Of a DNA stretch of 64,000 bases, positions 13,587-24,256 are shown one piece after another. Position 1 is the first letter of the stretch. Every line of letters begins with the position of its first letter. The notes beneath the pieces are model-generated. The model worked only from the letters and a program-made list of their open reading frames with translations. It was not told where the DNA came from and searched no databases. The position numbers were made by a program, and so were the translations under genes. This DNA is from Cudoniella acicularis (taxonomy: Eukaryota > Ascomycota > Leotiomycetes > Helotiales > Helotiaceae), in assembly GCA_013054445.1 (NCBI GenBank), contig JAAMPI010000028.1:1-64000 (forward strand), given 5' to 3'.

Positions 13587-13633
13587 AACTTCTGGAAGGC
13601 TTCTGGAAGGCTTCTGCAACTTCTGGAAGGTTT
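13587..13633. repeat. 11-bp direct repeats with TTCTGGAA palindrome
   Basis: CTTCTGGAAGG occurs as two adjacent 11-bp copies, then a degenerate copy and a further full copy. Each carries the palindrome TTCnnGAA, the half-site pair of a heat-shock element. Spacing between copies is 3 nt rather than 2, so this is not a canonical extended heat-shock element. It could be a binding array or a chance microsatellite. Confidence 0.5.
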
Positions 13634-16600
13634 CATTGACCCCTTTTGAGCCTTCACCCCCTTGCAATCTAATTTTGCCAACTGCCTCCTTGGTTTCCCT
13701 GATTTCCCAAACACAGGGGCGCCACAGCCACAACTGGTGATCCCGAGCCCAGTACCCACCGTCCCAGATGTTGGGGATCCTTGGATCGAGAAATCTGTCT
13801 TTCTCTCCGTCTGGAACCGTCCGTCTGTTCCCGTGCCACAGCAGGACATGAAGTTAAAAAAAGACGGGGGCATTGACCGCGTACTTCGTAGCTGAGTCTC
13901 CTCCTACATGTACTTGTACTTGCACGAAGTCCAGTAAGTCTTGATTCTGCAAAGACATCTGCTGTGACCAACTCTGCAGAATCTCACTTTCTTTTCTCGT
14001 CCCCATCACACTTTCGGGCGTCGACTCCAGGGCCAACGTGGCACGGCGTTGGTGCTGTGCGTCTGCAGCTCAAACCTGCGCTTTCCTTCCCACCCATTCG
14101 GATACTCCACGGCAACTCGCAGGCGCGCTTGGCGGGGATCGGGAAAGGGAAACCTTTTGCCACGAGGCCTATTCTTTGTGCTTCGTGCCGCGGGGGATGC
14201 CGCTTGCCGTTGATGTCTTGAAAGCCATGAGGCAGTTGTCTGACCGCATGCATTTGTGTTGCGCCTGGCCGCTCTTGGCGAAGCATAGATGGGTTCATTG
14301 CCACGAGGTGTGGGAGTGAAATGGCGGTATGACGATGTGGATTGTGCTAAATGTTTCGCACAGGCCTTGGCAACGGCGAGGTTACACACTGGCATTCGAG
14401 ATGCGCGGTTCGAACGGAATGACTGGCTCTCGGAATATTGGTGTACAAAAGTACGAGTGAAAGGATGCGGCAAGGTATGCACCTCAAAGGCTCATAATCC
14501 ACTCCTAATATCTCATCAAAAATCTCCTGCTTATGGCGAGACATCACTTCTTTTTTCATACATCCCGAATCGAGGATCCGGAGACGCCGTATTAGCTGAG
14601 AAGCGTATCATTTCCTACGTAATCTCAGAGCTCAGTACCAGTATGATCCTTTAGCAATGCGTCAATTTCCCAGAAGCATTCAAAGAGTCACAGTTATGAC
14701 TACTTTGGATCAAACCACCATGGTTTCGTCCTTTATTACAAGTCGTTTATTCGTACCATGCTAGGGAGCGCAATGAGGCATTTCTGCTGTGTTCAAATGT
14801 TCAGACAGTTTTGGTTCGTTCTTTTGTTGGCTACGACATGGAGAGGCATATATGAAGGTCAGCAACGGAATTATTTTCGGGTTACCAAAACATATTCCTC
14901 CAGTAACTGTTCCAATAACGCAATTGGTACATTGTTTCTTTTTGGGGTTGAAAGGGCATTGAAATTCGTGGCATGTTTTTCGAGACGAGGGAGCACATGA
15001 GGAACATATCGAGAGACAAGACAAAACGATTAAAGTTCAAGTGACCAATACGAATTTTATAGTATTGTACAACCAACATCTCGTCATCCCGGGGAAATCA
15101 AACATGCATTCAGCAGGCACAGCAGGGCTGTAAGCCTGTAAGTGCTTTTTTCCCACGTGGCAGGTGAACAACGTGGCAAATGTGCCAGATGACGCATTAC
15201 TTCTAGCGAGAAATATGTTTGATTTCAGAAGGAGAAACCATCTCACGTACATCATCCAGGAACGACATTCGCCACCTTTTGTGAAATTGCAGTACTGCAG
15301 CAACAGATGATTCCATACGAGGGATGCCGTGGCGCCTTCTCAATTTCTCTTGTGGCTGCTTGCATGCTACAAATGGACGTCAAATCTAGATGAAGAAAAG
15401 CCACATCTCTTCAAACTTCAAATTTGGCAGATTGTGGTGGAGAATACGAAGTTCGAAGTTTCGCCACCGTCTCGATTGAAATGAATTCATTTGTTTCCTC
15501 TTCCGAGACCGTTACGAAGGATCTTCTTGCATACTGCACGATGCAGAGTCAAATTTATGGTAAGAGCCTCAAGCGCGAATGCCACCATTAATTTCGTATC
15601 ATACAGGCTGTATGCAATGTCCTTTCAGAATTTTCTTTATACATAGCTATGAAACGAATAAATTTGAAGAGCAATTAGCTCCGCATAATTATTATGTGAT
15701 ACCGAGGTAGGACTCGAAAACCTGAGTCTTGACATTTAATGGCATTAAAATTTCCTTCGAAATTTGTTAATCGGATTTTTTCTAACGAATTCAGAAAAAA
15801 TGCGATAGTCCTCTGAATTGCAAGCGCATAAAATACTTAGTGTTGTGGGTCATCCACAAGCCCAGTTCTTGTGGAATCTTTTATCATTGAATATCTAGGA
15901 CTTGAAAACTAAAGGCAGGAAGGGAATGGCTTTAGGATTAGCGAGTATAATGTTTTCGAAAATAAAATAGACGGGTTAATTAATTTGGTTTATTTGAAGG
16001 ATGATGCTTGAAGGGAGAAGGCCACGGCCGCCAGCCGGTTTAAGGACCCTTTCCAATAGGTTCAAGATTCGCAGCCTTCTATATATAACGGTTTCCAGCA
16101 ATCTGAGAGGAATATAGATCAGAACGTGCTGAATGTCCACCGATGAACGCTCTTTTTTCACCTAATTGTCGAACTATCAAAAGCAGCAGGAAAAGCGGCA
16201 TGGGGGAGGGGGGGAAGGAGTGGGAGGCGGCTACCGGCTAGAAAGATCTCTCTTATGGTTTGAATGTCCCTCCTATTGTGAGTGTTTCTTCGCGTACAAA
16301 TCACTGAATATCTTTTTTACTTTGCCTGTTTCATCTCGTGTAGATCAGCAGATGTCTCTCCTGCTGCAAGTGCTTCTTTTCAAGTGACATTTTAAGCGCT
16401 TCTCCTTATGTGAATCTCTTGATAAAGTTACGTAACTTTGTCAATGAAATATAGTGGTTAAATCTGACTGTCCTAAAACCGCTAAATGATGACTTTAGAC
16501 AGTTTCTTCAAGCTGGAAGGGAGGAGTCTTTCGAAAAACATCTCGGGTTCTAAGATGAGCTTAGGATCGAGAATGCGGTCAAAGAGTCTCTGAACTGTTT

Positions 16601-18026
16601 CCATTGGTGCAGAAATAGTGATATTCTGGCCTCAATTCCTGGCTTTAGGGGGTCGGCAAACCTCAAAGGAGAAGACTCTGCGAATTTCGCTGAGTACTAT
16701 GGGGATGGTTTTACAACAAACCTGAGATCTTTGTATTGGTCGCAACGAAATTTTCCTATCTTCGTATTTTTTCCATGTCAATAAAGAACTAGATCACTCT
16801 TTGGGTATAATAGAGAAAGACATATGGATCAAGACTACTATGTAAAGCACTTGCTACTCAATCTTTCAAATGCTGTCAAAGGCAATTCAGAAACCTGGTT
16901 GCTCGGTTTTACATGACCGCGGCTTTGGAGATCGGGTAAGCAAAGACAGCAGTTAGAGTATTTTATATAAGAACCGGAATAGAGGTGCTGTTAAACACGG
17001 GTTTCCTGTTGGCAATTTTTGCAAGGTGAAAGGGTATATTGAATGTGTTAAATAAACCTGAACTGACAATATTACACATCCCCCCAACAACACGTGAACA
17101 TAAGGGCAAAAGAGGTGTTTCCTCCTTGGACTTTAGTAAATCGAGGTCAAAAATCGTGCTCGTTGGTTATGTGGGGGTTTTCGGGAAAAGAGAGAATCTT
17201 CGGATAGCATAGGGATAGCCATATCAAGGCGTGTGAGTGGCGGGGAAAGCTCCAAAGAACTTTGAGGACTATATCAAGGACAAGAAGGAAACGATCTGCG
17301 AGTTGGAGGTATGTGAGTAGATGGGCCGCATGGGCGAGTGATTATGTCTACACTAGCCGAAAAGGGTTGGCACTACATGAAGAATTTGCCCACTAGACAA
17401 ATGGGCAGAGAATATTTCCAAGCGAAAAGGGTTGGTAGACTACTAGGGAGTGGAATTTGACAAGTTTTTGGAGTTAAAGAAGTGTGATCTCATCGATACT
17501 GTAGGCCTCAACACAGGGAGTGGTACCGCAGACTTAAATATTAGGAAGGTTGAGGAGGAAAATAAGAACGAATGAGCGTAGATACATGTTGGGAGCTGTT
17601 ATATGCACAACAAGCTTTTGCAAGTATTCAATTGAGAGGACAACTCTTGTTTGCATGATTTATATTTGAAATGTTTGAAATAAAACGTTTGAAAATCCGA
17701 CGCCAACGAGGACTCAGCAATCATAAAAGCGAATTTGAACACCCGTGAATTCCTCAAGACTTTTCAAAGTTGCAAGGTGTCCATGAGTTGAGGTGTGATG
17801 TTTTCTTTGAACAGAACGGGCAGGAACGCTCTTTCCAATTTTGGAAAACCAAAGCACTGCAGTTTTGGAATTTCCACAACCAACCACAATCCAACACACC
17901 TAAATGCCATTATTGTTAAGAACATTATTTTATATACACCTATGAAAGCTCTCTCTTTTTGGTGGGTATTCAAACCCATCTTCTGGATCTCCAATTGGAG
18001 CTCCAGACGCCGCCGTAGCAAACATC

Positions 18027-19960
18027 ATGAAACGCTGTAGACCTATTCTGCCTCAACGACCGTCCGCATTCTCATCACTTCGCCATCTCACCAGCCAAGA
18101 ATCAGATATCTCCTCATACTTCCTAGTCCAATCACGTCCAAAAACGAAAGCTGGTAGCGGAGACACCGAATCTACAGAAGTCTCTCCATTTGGGCAGTCG
18201 AATTCGGGTCACAAAAAAGGGAAATTGCGTGGGCAATCCGGCGACTCCAACAATGATTGTCACCACGGGGGGACAAATGCGTCTGAGACACCAACGGAAA
18301 CCCCAAGTCAGCAATATCGAAATGTTACTGACTGGAATGAAAAGAGGGGGAGTGACTCTTTACAGTGGACATTTAACCAAGGCAGACATCCTGCTGATCC
18401 ACCTCGTCCGCCCCGACCTGGAATGGAGTGGGTATGGTTTCCAGAAGGGTATTGGGCTGAGCGGGAAAGAAAGGAGTTAGAGCTATTCCCACGGAAAGAA
18501 AAATCCCGGAAAAGATGGTTCAACAAGTCGTCCAACACAAGCACGAATACGAACACGAACACCCCAACTCCTCGAAGAAGCGTAAGCAAGAACTTGCAGG
18601 CTACGCCACAACGATTATCGAGGGCCTCGAAACCGCCAATACCTCAGATCAAGATTGGGAGTATAAGCTCATACAAATGGTCCTCGAAAGCAAGCGAATC
18701 CCGACGAAACGACAATCAGTCCCGAGACAGTATTTCGGCGCCACAAAGCCGTAAAAGCCCCAATGAGCGATCATCCATTTTATATGCTGGAGAGAAGGAA
18801 GGGCTCTATTACAAGGCTAGAAAAAGCATCGGATCTCGGTTCTGGAAGAAATCAAAGACGGTACAATTCCAGCTGTTGCTTAAGTTCACAAAATCTGATC
18901 TTTCTTAGCCCTCAGAAGATTCATCAGCAACACCCACAGAACGGCCGTCTCGCACCACAATGTTGTTGGAGGGTACCTCAAACTACTTCGAGAAGGCTGA
19001 ACAGGAAGAGAAGCACAGGCGGGAGATGCAGCCACCTCAGCACCCCAAGCCGTCTCCTTCGCCGGATTCCAGACCTCGTCGTGGCTTTGGGCTTGCCCCG
19101 TGGCATCGCAAGAACTCAAGCGAGTCACTGCTCTCAGCCTCGACTTCTGTTTACAGAATACTAATGGGAAAGACGCCAAGTGCAACACCTATAGGTGGAG
19201 ACAAGACTCCTTCAGGAAAAGGAAAACTGTGCCCCACAAGTAAGCGACAGGAGAGCGATATTACTTAAATGAGTGAAAATATTGACTTTGTCTCAACAGT
19301 CGATCTATCCGATCCAAATGGATCCTCTTACCTCCCTTCAGTAAGTAGAAGTGTTATATACCTTGATCATGAGCTCGGAGGTTTGGATTGAACTCGAGCT
19401 GTGCCTCATCAAGTGTGGGCGTGCCATCCGCGAAGTCTCGAATTGCATATTGGTGGAAGTTAAAGCTATTTGGTGTATGTCCATCAGTTGATATGTGCTC
19501 GATGCAGGAAGCCAGGCGTATCAAAACTCCACCTATGTCCACATGTACTCCAGGTACTCCGGGTAAAGGACCAAATGGTTACTCCCTTGACTTCACCTCT
19601 CCACCAGAAGGCAACAATACCCACACAGAGATGGCCTCTACATGTACCACTCCTGGAGCCCGGTCAATAACTAGAAGTATGTTTAGTGGGCATTCTGCAT
19701 CATCTCGGAATGTGCGGGAGAGTGCTTCCTCGAAGCAAGCCACAGCTAAGAAAAACACTTCGAACCTCAGTCACAAGGTTCAGCCTGCGGGGATTGAGCT
19801 CTTGCCAGATCATTTACCAAGCAGTCCACTGTGTCCGAGAAATCCCAAGCACAAAAGTCAAGGGCGTGGGACTTGTTGCTATCATGGAAGATCGGGTGGA
19901 AACCAGACGGGCACCGAGAAAGAGCGCAAGATCAGTGAGGAACAGAGACTGCGGGTTTAG
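18027..19960 (+). CDS. Conserved fungal protein of unknown function (4 exons)
   Basis: A 552-aa protein from exons 18027-18860, 18909-19239, 19300-19340 and 19508-19960; all four phases close. It is mostly disordered and Ser/Thr/Pro-rich, with two blocks that look conserved. One is a Pro-rich stretch leading to GMEWVWFPEGYWAERE (about residues 125-146). The other is near the C-terminus (about residues 500-530), with LPSSPLCPRNPKHK followed by a CCYHGR motif, which may bind metal. I recall similar blocks in uncharacterised ascomycete proteins but cannot name a family. The third intron is 167 nt, long for this window, and may hide a small extra exon. A frame with a different C-terminus overlaps 19686-19964, but the conserved block supports the frame given here. 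Lies 222 bp upstream of CDC73 in the same direction. Confidence 0.7.
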
Positions 19961-20182
19961 TTGAAGCATAGAAAAGAGATGTCCCAATGTTTTGTTACTA
20001 GTGGTAGAATTGATTGTCGCTGACGTTGAAATTGACTTGATACGCACGTGACTCGGCGATTTTTCCCGTTGGCAGAAAGCCTTCACCGCCCTGCTATGAT
20101 GAACTGCGACCTCTCTGAAGTTCACTCGCGCCAGCCTCTTGGTCGTAGCTCATCTCTCCATCTCTTCTCCACATCTCTCACG

Positions 20183-21507
20183 ATGGCTTCCTCAGATGCC
20201 TCTCAACAAGATCCTCTTCTTCTCCTGCGACAGTCAATAGCCTCAGAAAGCGCTTGCATACCTTCGATTACAGAGGATGTGACCTCGAATTCATCTGTCG
20301 ACCTGAGCCTCGCAGCAGCGCGTTACTTGCAATTCACATCTCCAACTCGCATCGCGCTTCCCCTCAACACACCAACGCGATTCATATCCTCAAATAAGCC
20401 TGTCGATCTTCGAAGTATCTATTTCGCATGGCTGAAAAGAGATACAGTTATTCCCGAATACAATGCTTCGGCGCAAGCACTGAATACGGAATTGGCAGCG
20501 GACGAGGGCGCAGGCGGAGAGGTACAAAATTTGGGTTTCGTGGAGAGGTTGGATTTGATTACTTGGCTTGAGGGTTCCTCAGAAGAAAGTGAACACATCA
20601 AGCCTCTGGCTTCGGATACCGTGAGCGCGGCTGTTTCGGCGCAGGTTGCTTCTGGGGCTGCTGGGGGAATTGCGCCAGTTACAAGTAGAAATGTTGGGAG
20701 ACAGAATAAGACTATTGATCCGCGGTTAGCGGAAATCTACAATGGAGAGAGGCGGATGGGTGATAGGAACAGCGTATTGAGGGGGATTAAGCCTACTGTA
20801 ATTTTTCTTGCTTGATGGATGGAGTTTTGACTGACATTTGCTAGGATTTCTCACATGTACGAAAGCTAGCACACCCCTTCAACGCACGGAAAGCTGCCCA
20901 AGCCGCGCAAGCAAATGCTGCCAATAATCCAACTCTAGCACACAACCCTAAAGCGCCAGCGCGTCGTCCCGACCCCATCATCCTTCTTTCGCCCTCAGCG
21001 TCGTCTCTCCTCCGCATGTCGAACATTAAGTCCTTTTTGGAAGGCGGCACGTACATTCCTCCCGAGTCCTCAAGCTTGACATCGAGTTCCTCAGCTACTC
21101 TTTTACATGCTATGCGCGTACTGCCTTCGATAGATCCAGCGCATGCTATGCGTTTCATTATTGTGGATAGCGCGGAGCAGTTTAAGCCAGAGTATTGGGC
21201 TCGAGTCGTTGCCGTTTTTACCACGGGTCAAGCATGGCAGTTCAAGAGCTACAAATGGCAGCAACCTGCCGAATTGTTCAGACATACACTTGGTGTTTAT
21301 CTTGGTTGGAGAGGCGATCAATTGCCTGAGAGCGTAAAAGGTTGGGGAAGAAGTGTCCTGAGCACCCAGGTGGAGAAATGGAGTGCGGGCGCCAGCACGG
21401 CAAGTAGATGGCGGGATCGAGAGGTTGTTGAGGGTATTTGGAAGGCGATTGAGGATCAGATGAGGAATAAGGGATGGAGGAGAGATTCCGGCCCTTCGGT
21501 GGTGTGA
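20183..21507 (+). CDS. CDC73: Paf1 complex subunit Cdc73 (parafibromin)
   Basis: Nuclear subunit of the Paf1 complex, which travels with RNA polymerase II and supports histone H2B ubiquitylation and transcript elongation. Two exons (20183-20797, 20845-21507) joined across a 47-nt phase-0 intron give 425 aa, near the usual 390-430 aa of fungal Cdc73. The N-terminal part begins with a DPLLLLRQSI stretch. The C-terminal Ras-like fold domain contains PIILLSPSASSLLRMSNIK and later RFIIVDSAEQFKPEYWARV. The start at 20183 was chosen because the DPLLLLRQSI block normally begins within about 15 residues of Met; in-frame ATGs at 20096 and 20099 would add unconserved residues. Confidence 0.92.
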
Positions 21508-22049
21508 GATATGTAAAAGCTGTGGCGCTCGGTGTTTTTACGGATGGACCCGTGGCTTGGCGAGGGTCGTCAAGAAAAGTCTAGAAATGATATCCATGAA
21601 TTTAATATGGGATTTGTGAAGGGTTTGTTTGTTCTCGTAATTGGTTTTGAGATCCTCTTTTACACCCAGTGAATTTAGCAGTTTCTTGATGCAACATGCT
21701 TGCTCTTCTCTCTGAGCGAGAATCTGAGATGAAATAGTAAGCTATCCGAACGCTCAATTCAACTAAAACTTCCCCCGTAGAGGCAAAAAGTCTTGATGGA
21801 TTTATTACTCTTATTTTACTCCTATCTTCTTGGCGCTTTGAGACGTTTAAATTCCTATATCATGAAGCTAGATTTTGAATGCAGGAAAGGTATTTGAAAC
21901 AAGTTTCCATGTTGAGCGGTTAACAAGGTAGGGGTATTAAGGTTTAGGATTTCTGTTTTCTCCAAATATATACTTGAACAATATTCTTACAACATGGATA
22001 TTCGGAGCTTTTGCTATCAATTTCTTACATAGCACTAACACACTATCTT
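21508..22049. other. Intergenic, 3' of CDC73
   Basis: A+T-rich 3' flank of CDC73 leading up to the MITE. Nothing else recognised. Confidence 0.5.
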
Positions 22050-22057
22050 ATCACACT

Positions 22058-22331
22058 CAGGGTTAGGCAAATCTAAACCTAACTCTGATTTAAGTCCTTT
22101 TTCTTTGACTTTTCTATACCCAAATTAAGGATATTTCTAACTTAGATTATGTTATCTAAATCTAAATAATAGTTAAATCAAGCTAAATCATTAGCTAAAT
22201 TAACTAAATATCTATAAAAAGCAATATATGATATATATTTTAAGTATGTTTCAGCATATTTTCCTATATATAACCAGCGGACACTCCAATGCTTTTCAAA
22301 TTTATATATACCTATGATTTGCCTAACCCTG
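22058..22331. mobile_element. hAT-like MITE with 8-bp target duplication
   Basis: A 274-bp, very A+T-rich, non-coding element. It begins CAGGGTTAGGCAAATC and ends with the exact reverse complement, so the terminal inverted repeats are 16 bp and perfect. It is flanked on both sides by the same octamer ATCACACT (22050-22057 and 22332-22339). An 8-bp target duplication with termini starting CAGGG is the hallmark of the hAT superfamily. No transposase frame is present, so it is a non-autonomous copy. Perfect ends and an intact duplication suggest a fairly recent insertion. It lies about 115 bp beyond the 3' end of the P450 pseudogene. Confidence 0.93.
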
Positions 22332-22445
22332 ATCACACTTTGTGTGCGTCTTAACAATCTGTAGTGTAACTCGAATATCACATCCAACAATCCAAAGAAG
22401 GACGAAATAGTAACACCATCCTCTGCAATCAAGCCAAAGCACTTA

Positions 22446-24256
22446 TTAAACCTTCAGACTCCTAAACAAAATATCCTTCGTTGGATCAGGGATAAACTCC
22501 CACTGAAACAAAATATTCTTCGGCCTCACCGTGACATCAAAATTCAAAATAATATTAGTAAGTATCATCTTGATCTCATAACTAGCAAACCACCTGCCAG
22601 GACAAGCATGTCTGCCTCCTCCAAAATGCATCTGGGTTTTGCTCGTGGACACAAGCTGGTTCTTTTTATTACTGCCTCTGAGTGTTCGCGGAGTTTGTAG
22701 TAGCGGAGAGGGTCGAATTCTTCGGGGTTCTCGTAGATGGTGGGGTCGTAGGATATGGCGAGACTGGGTGCGGAGGCCCATGTTCCTGGTGCGAGGTAGG
22801 TGCCGTCGGAGAGGGTGATGGGTTTTTTGACTTTGCGTTGGAAGGAGGCTGTGATGTTGTTAGTTATCATGTGCAAAAATAATAAGGTAACTATCGACGT
22901 TGCGGGGCATTACTTACCAACGAAAGCACCGCCAAATCGTTGACTCTCTTTTATGAAGCTGTCCATCTTCCTCAGCTTTGCCATGGAGGCGAGCGTCAAT
23001 TGACCTCCTGATTCGATGAGTACATGTTTCGCCTCTTCCCGCAGCATATCAGTGTACTCCGGGTGAGCCGCAAGATTAAACAACGAATTTGTAACTAATT
23101 GACTCGTGGTATGAATCGAAGCTCCTCCATAACCCAACTAAGCGATAGCTTGATACCTGTAATCTTTCCGATCACTGGGTGGTAGCGAGTCTCTCACCCA
23201 ATCAATCGCCGTATTCGGCTTCACATAATCGTCCGATTTCTCCCCAGCTTCTCTCTCCTTGATGAGCGGAGTAAGAAATCGTTTAACATCCGCGTTATGC
23301 TTTTGTGCTTTGTGGTATTCGGGGATGAGATATTTTATGAGGGGACGGAAGATGGGATTCTACTGTCTGAGTTTGGTGCCGGCTATAAAAATGTTACGGG
23401 TATATACGACGCTGGTGGAGACCCAGTCTTCGTTTCGGTTTAAAGGCGTGCCGACGAATGCTCGACCTGCAGCACGACATACGAGACGAGTGACTCTTGG
23501 ATAGAGTTAGATGGGGGTCCAATCTGAACCGTGTCAGCAAGTTTTATTTACAAAATAATATTTTAATGGGAGAACTGACCATCACAAGGAGGGAACTCAA
23601 CTGGAAGAGCAAGATCTACTTCCTCACGGACTTCAGGGAAAATATGAGCTAAATTTCGAACTGGTGAGTAACTTGATACATAACTTTTGGCCTTGGTGAC
23701 ACGTACACATATTCTTGTTCAACTCGTGTTTAACCTTGTTAACGAGGAAGTTTGGCTTCTCGGGTTCAGTGAAGGTAGTGTGATGACCTTGCATCATTTC
23801 AACCAAGGCCGAAGTGAATTCGCTATCGGGTAGCATCTTGAGCTCGTCTATATAACGAGGAGGAAGGAGCTTTAAAATGGTCAGTATCAAAGCTCTAGTG
23901 CAAGAGTATCTAGTTCTTACGACTTGGTATTCCTCAGTTGTTCATATTCTGAAGGGCTTGTCACGAAACTGTAAAAATCTTAATTTGCGAACGTCCAAAG
24001 GGGGTTTCAGACTTGTTACCTTGTTATAGCCTTCCTGGAGAAGGTTGATGGCATCTGACATCCACCTCTGCTTTGCAGATTTGGTACCATCGCCAACGTA
24101 TATTGGGATGGGATTCTTGCAAACGTGCTCCCAGATGTAATAGAGTGCCGAGGTTCCAACGAGGATTAAAGCCACAGTGGTGTATGAAGCAGGCACCGCC
24201 GATATTCGCCGTAGGATCTCGAGGTCGATGATCCCAGCAGTTGCTTCTGAAATCAT
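22446..24256 (-). pseudogene. Cytochrome P450 pseudogene (four stops, one frameshift)
   Basis: Remains of a fungal P450 monooxygenase of the type with an N-terminal membrane anchor. Six exons can be followed: 24256-24020, 23968-23921, 23869-23707, 23648-23580, 23523-22918, 22848-22446. All introns keep good splice sites. Visible landmarks are the anchor segment (TVALILVGTSALYYIW), the I-helix region (GYGGASIHTTSQ), the K-helix ExxR (KESQR), the FDPLRYYK region and the haem loop FGGGRHACPGR with its Cys ligand. In-frame stops occur at 23942-23944 (TGA), 23507-23509 (TAA), 23360-23362 (TAG, where Trp is usual in LRQ-W-P) and 23138-23140 (TAG just before the I-helix). A frame change lies near 22668-22685, before the haem loop. 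All four stops can arise by C-to-T on one strand or the other. The frameshift could be a base-calling error; the stops cannot all be. Substrate unknown. Confidence 0.88.

Larger units (their letters stand above)
8668..18026. other. 9.4-kb gene-free block, first part G+C-rich
   Basis: No protein family is recognisable on either strand. From about 8700 to 10600 the base composition rises clearly and stop-free frames appear in nearly every reading frame, as expected from G+C-rich non-coding DNA. The largest is 192 codons (10062-10640, minus) and has no domain. From 11.6 kb on the DNA becomes A+T-rich again. Short repeats are listed separately. At 17236-17575 both frames show fragments with coding-like composition interrupted by stops, possibly a gene relic. 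The block borders the 5' end of flbA and may hold its extended promoter and leader, or non-coding transcripts. Confidence 0.5.

Noticed and set aside
14006..14482. 158-codon minus frame
   Set aside because: Overlapped by several equally open frames, no domain, composition typical of chance.
16970..17130. LTR-like stretch (poly-C before an ACAACACG motif)
   Set aside because: No matching second LTR, primer-binding site or gag/pol frame in the window.
17236..17575. Coding-like fragments (APKNFEDYIKDKKETICELE; EFDKFLELKKCDLIDTVGL)
   Set aside because: Separated by stops in all frames and not matched to a family; may be a relic, not supportable as a gene.
19354..19542. Minus-strand frame inside intron 3 of the conserved hypothetical gene
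   Set aside because: No homology or start context; the spliced plus-strand model is coherent without it.
19686..19964. Alternative C-terminal frame over the conserved hypothetical gene
   Set aside because: The other frame carries the conserved CPRNPKHK and CYHGR block, so this one is a shadow.
20048..20182. N-terminal extension of CDC73
   Set aside because: Begins at GTG and the extra residues lack Cdc73 similarity; ATG 20183 starts the conserved part.
18027..24256. Secondary-metabolite cluster around the P450
   Set aside because: No PKS, NRPS, terpene synthase, transporter or Zn2Cys6 gene nearby; neighbours are housekeeping genes.
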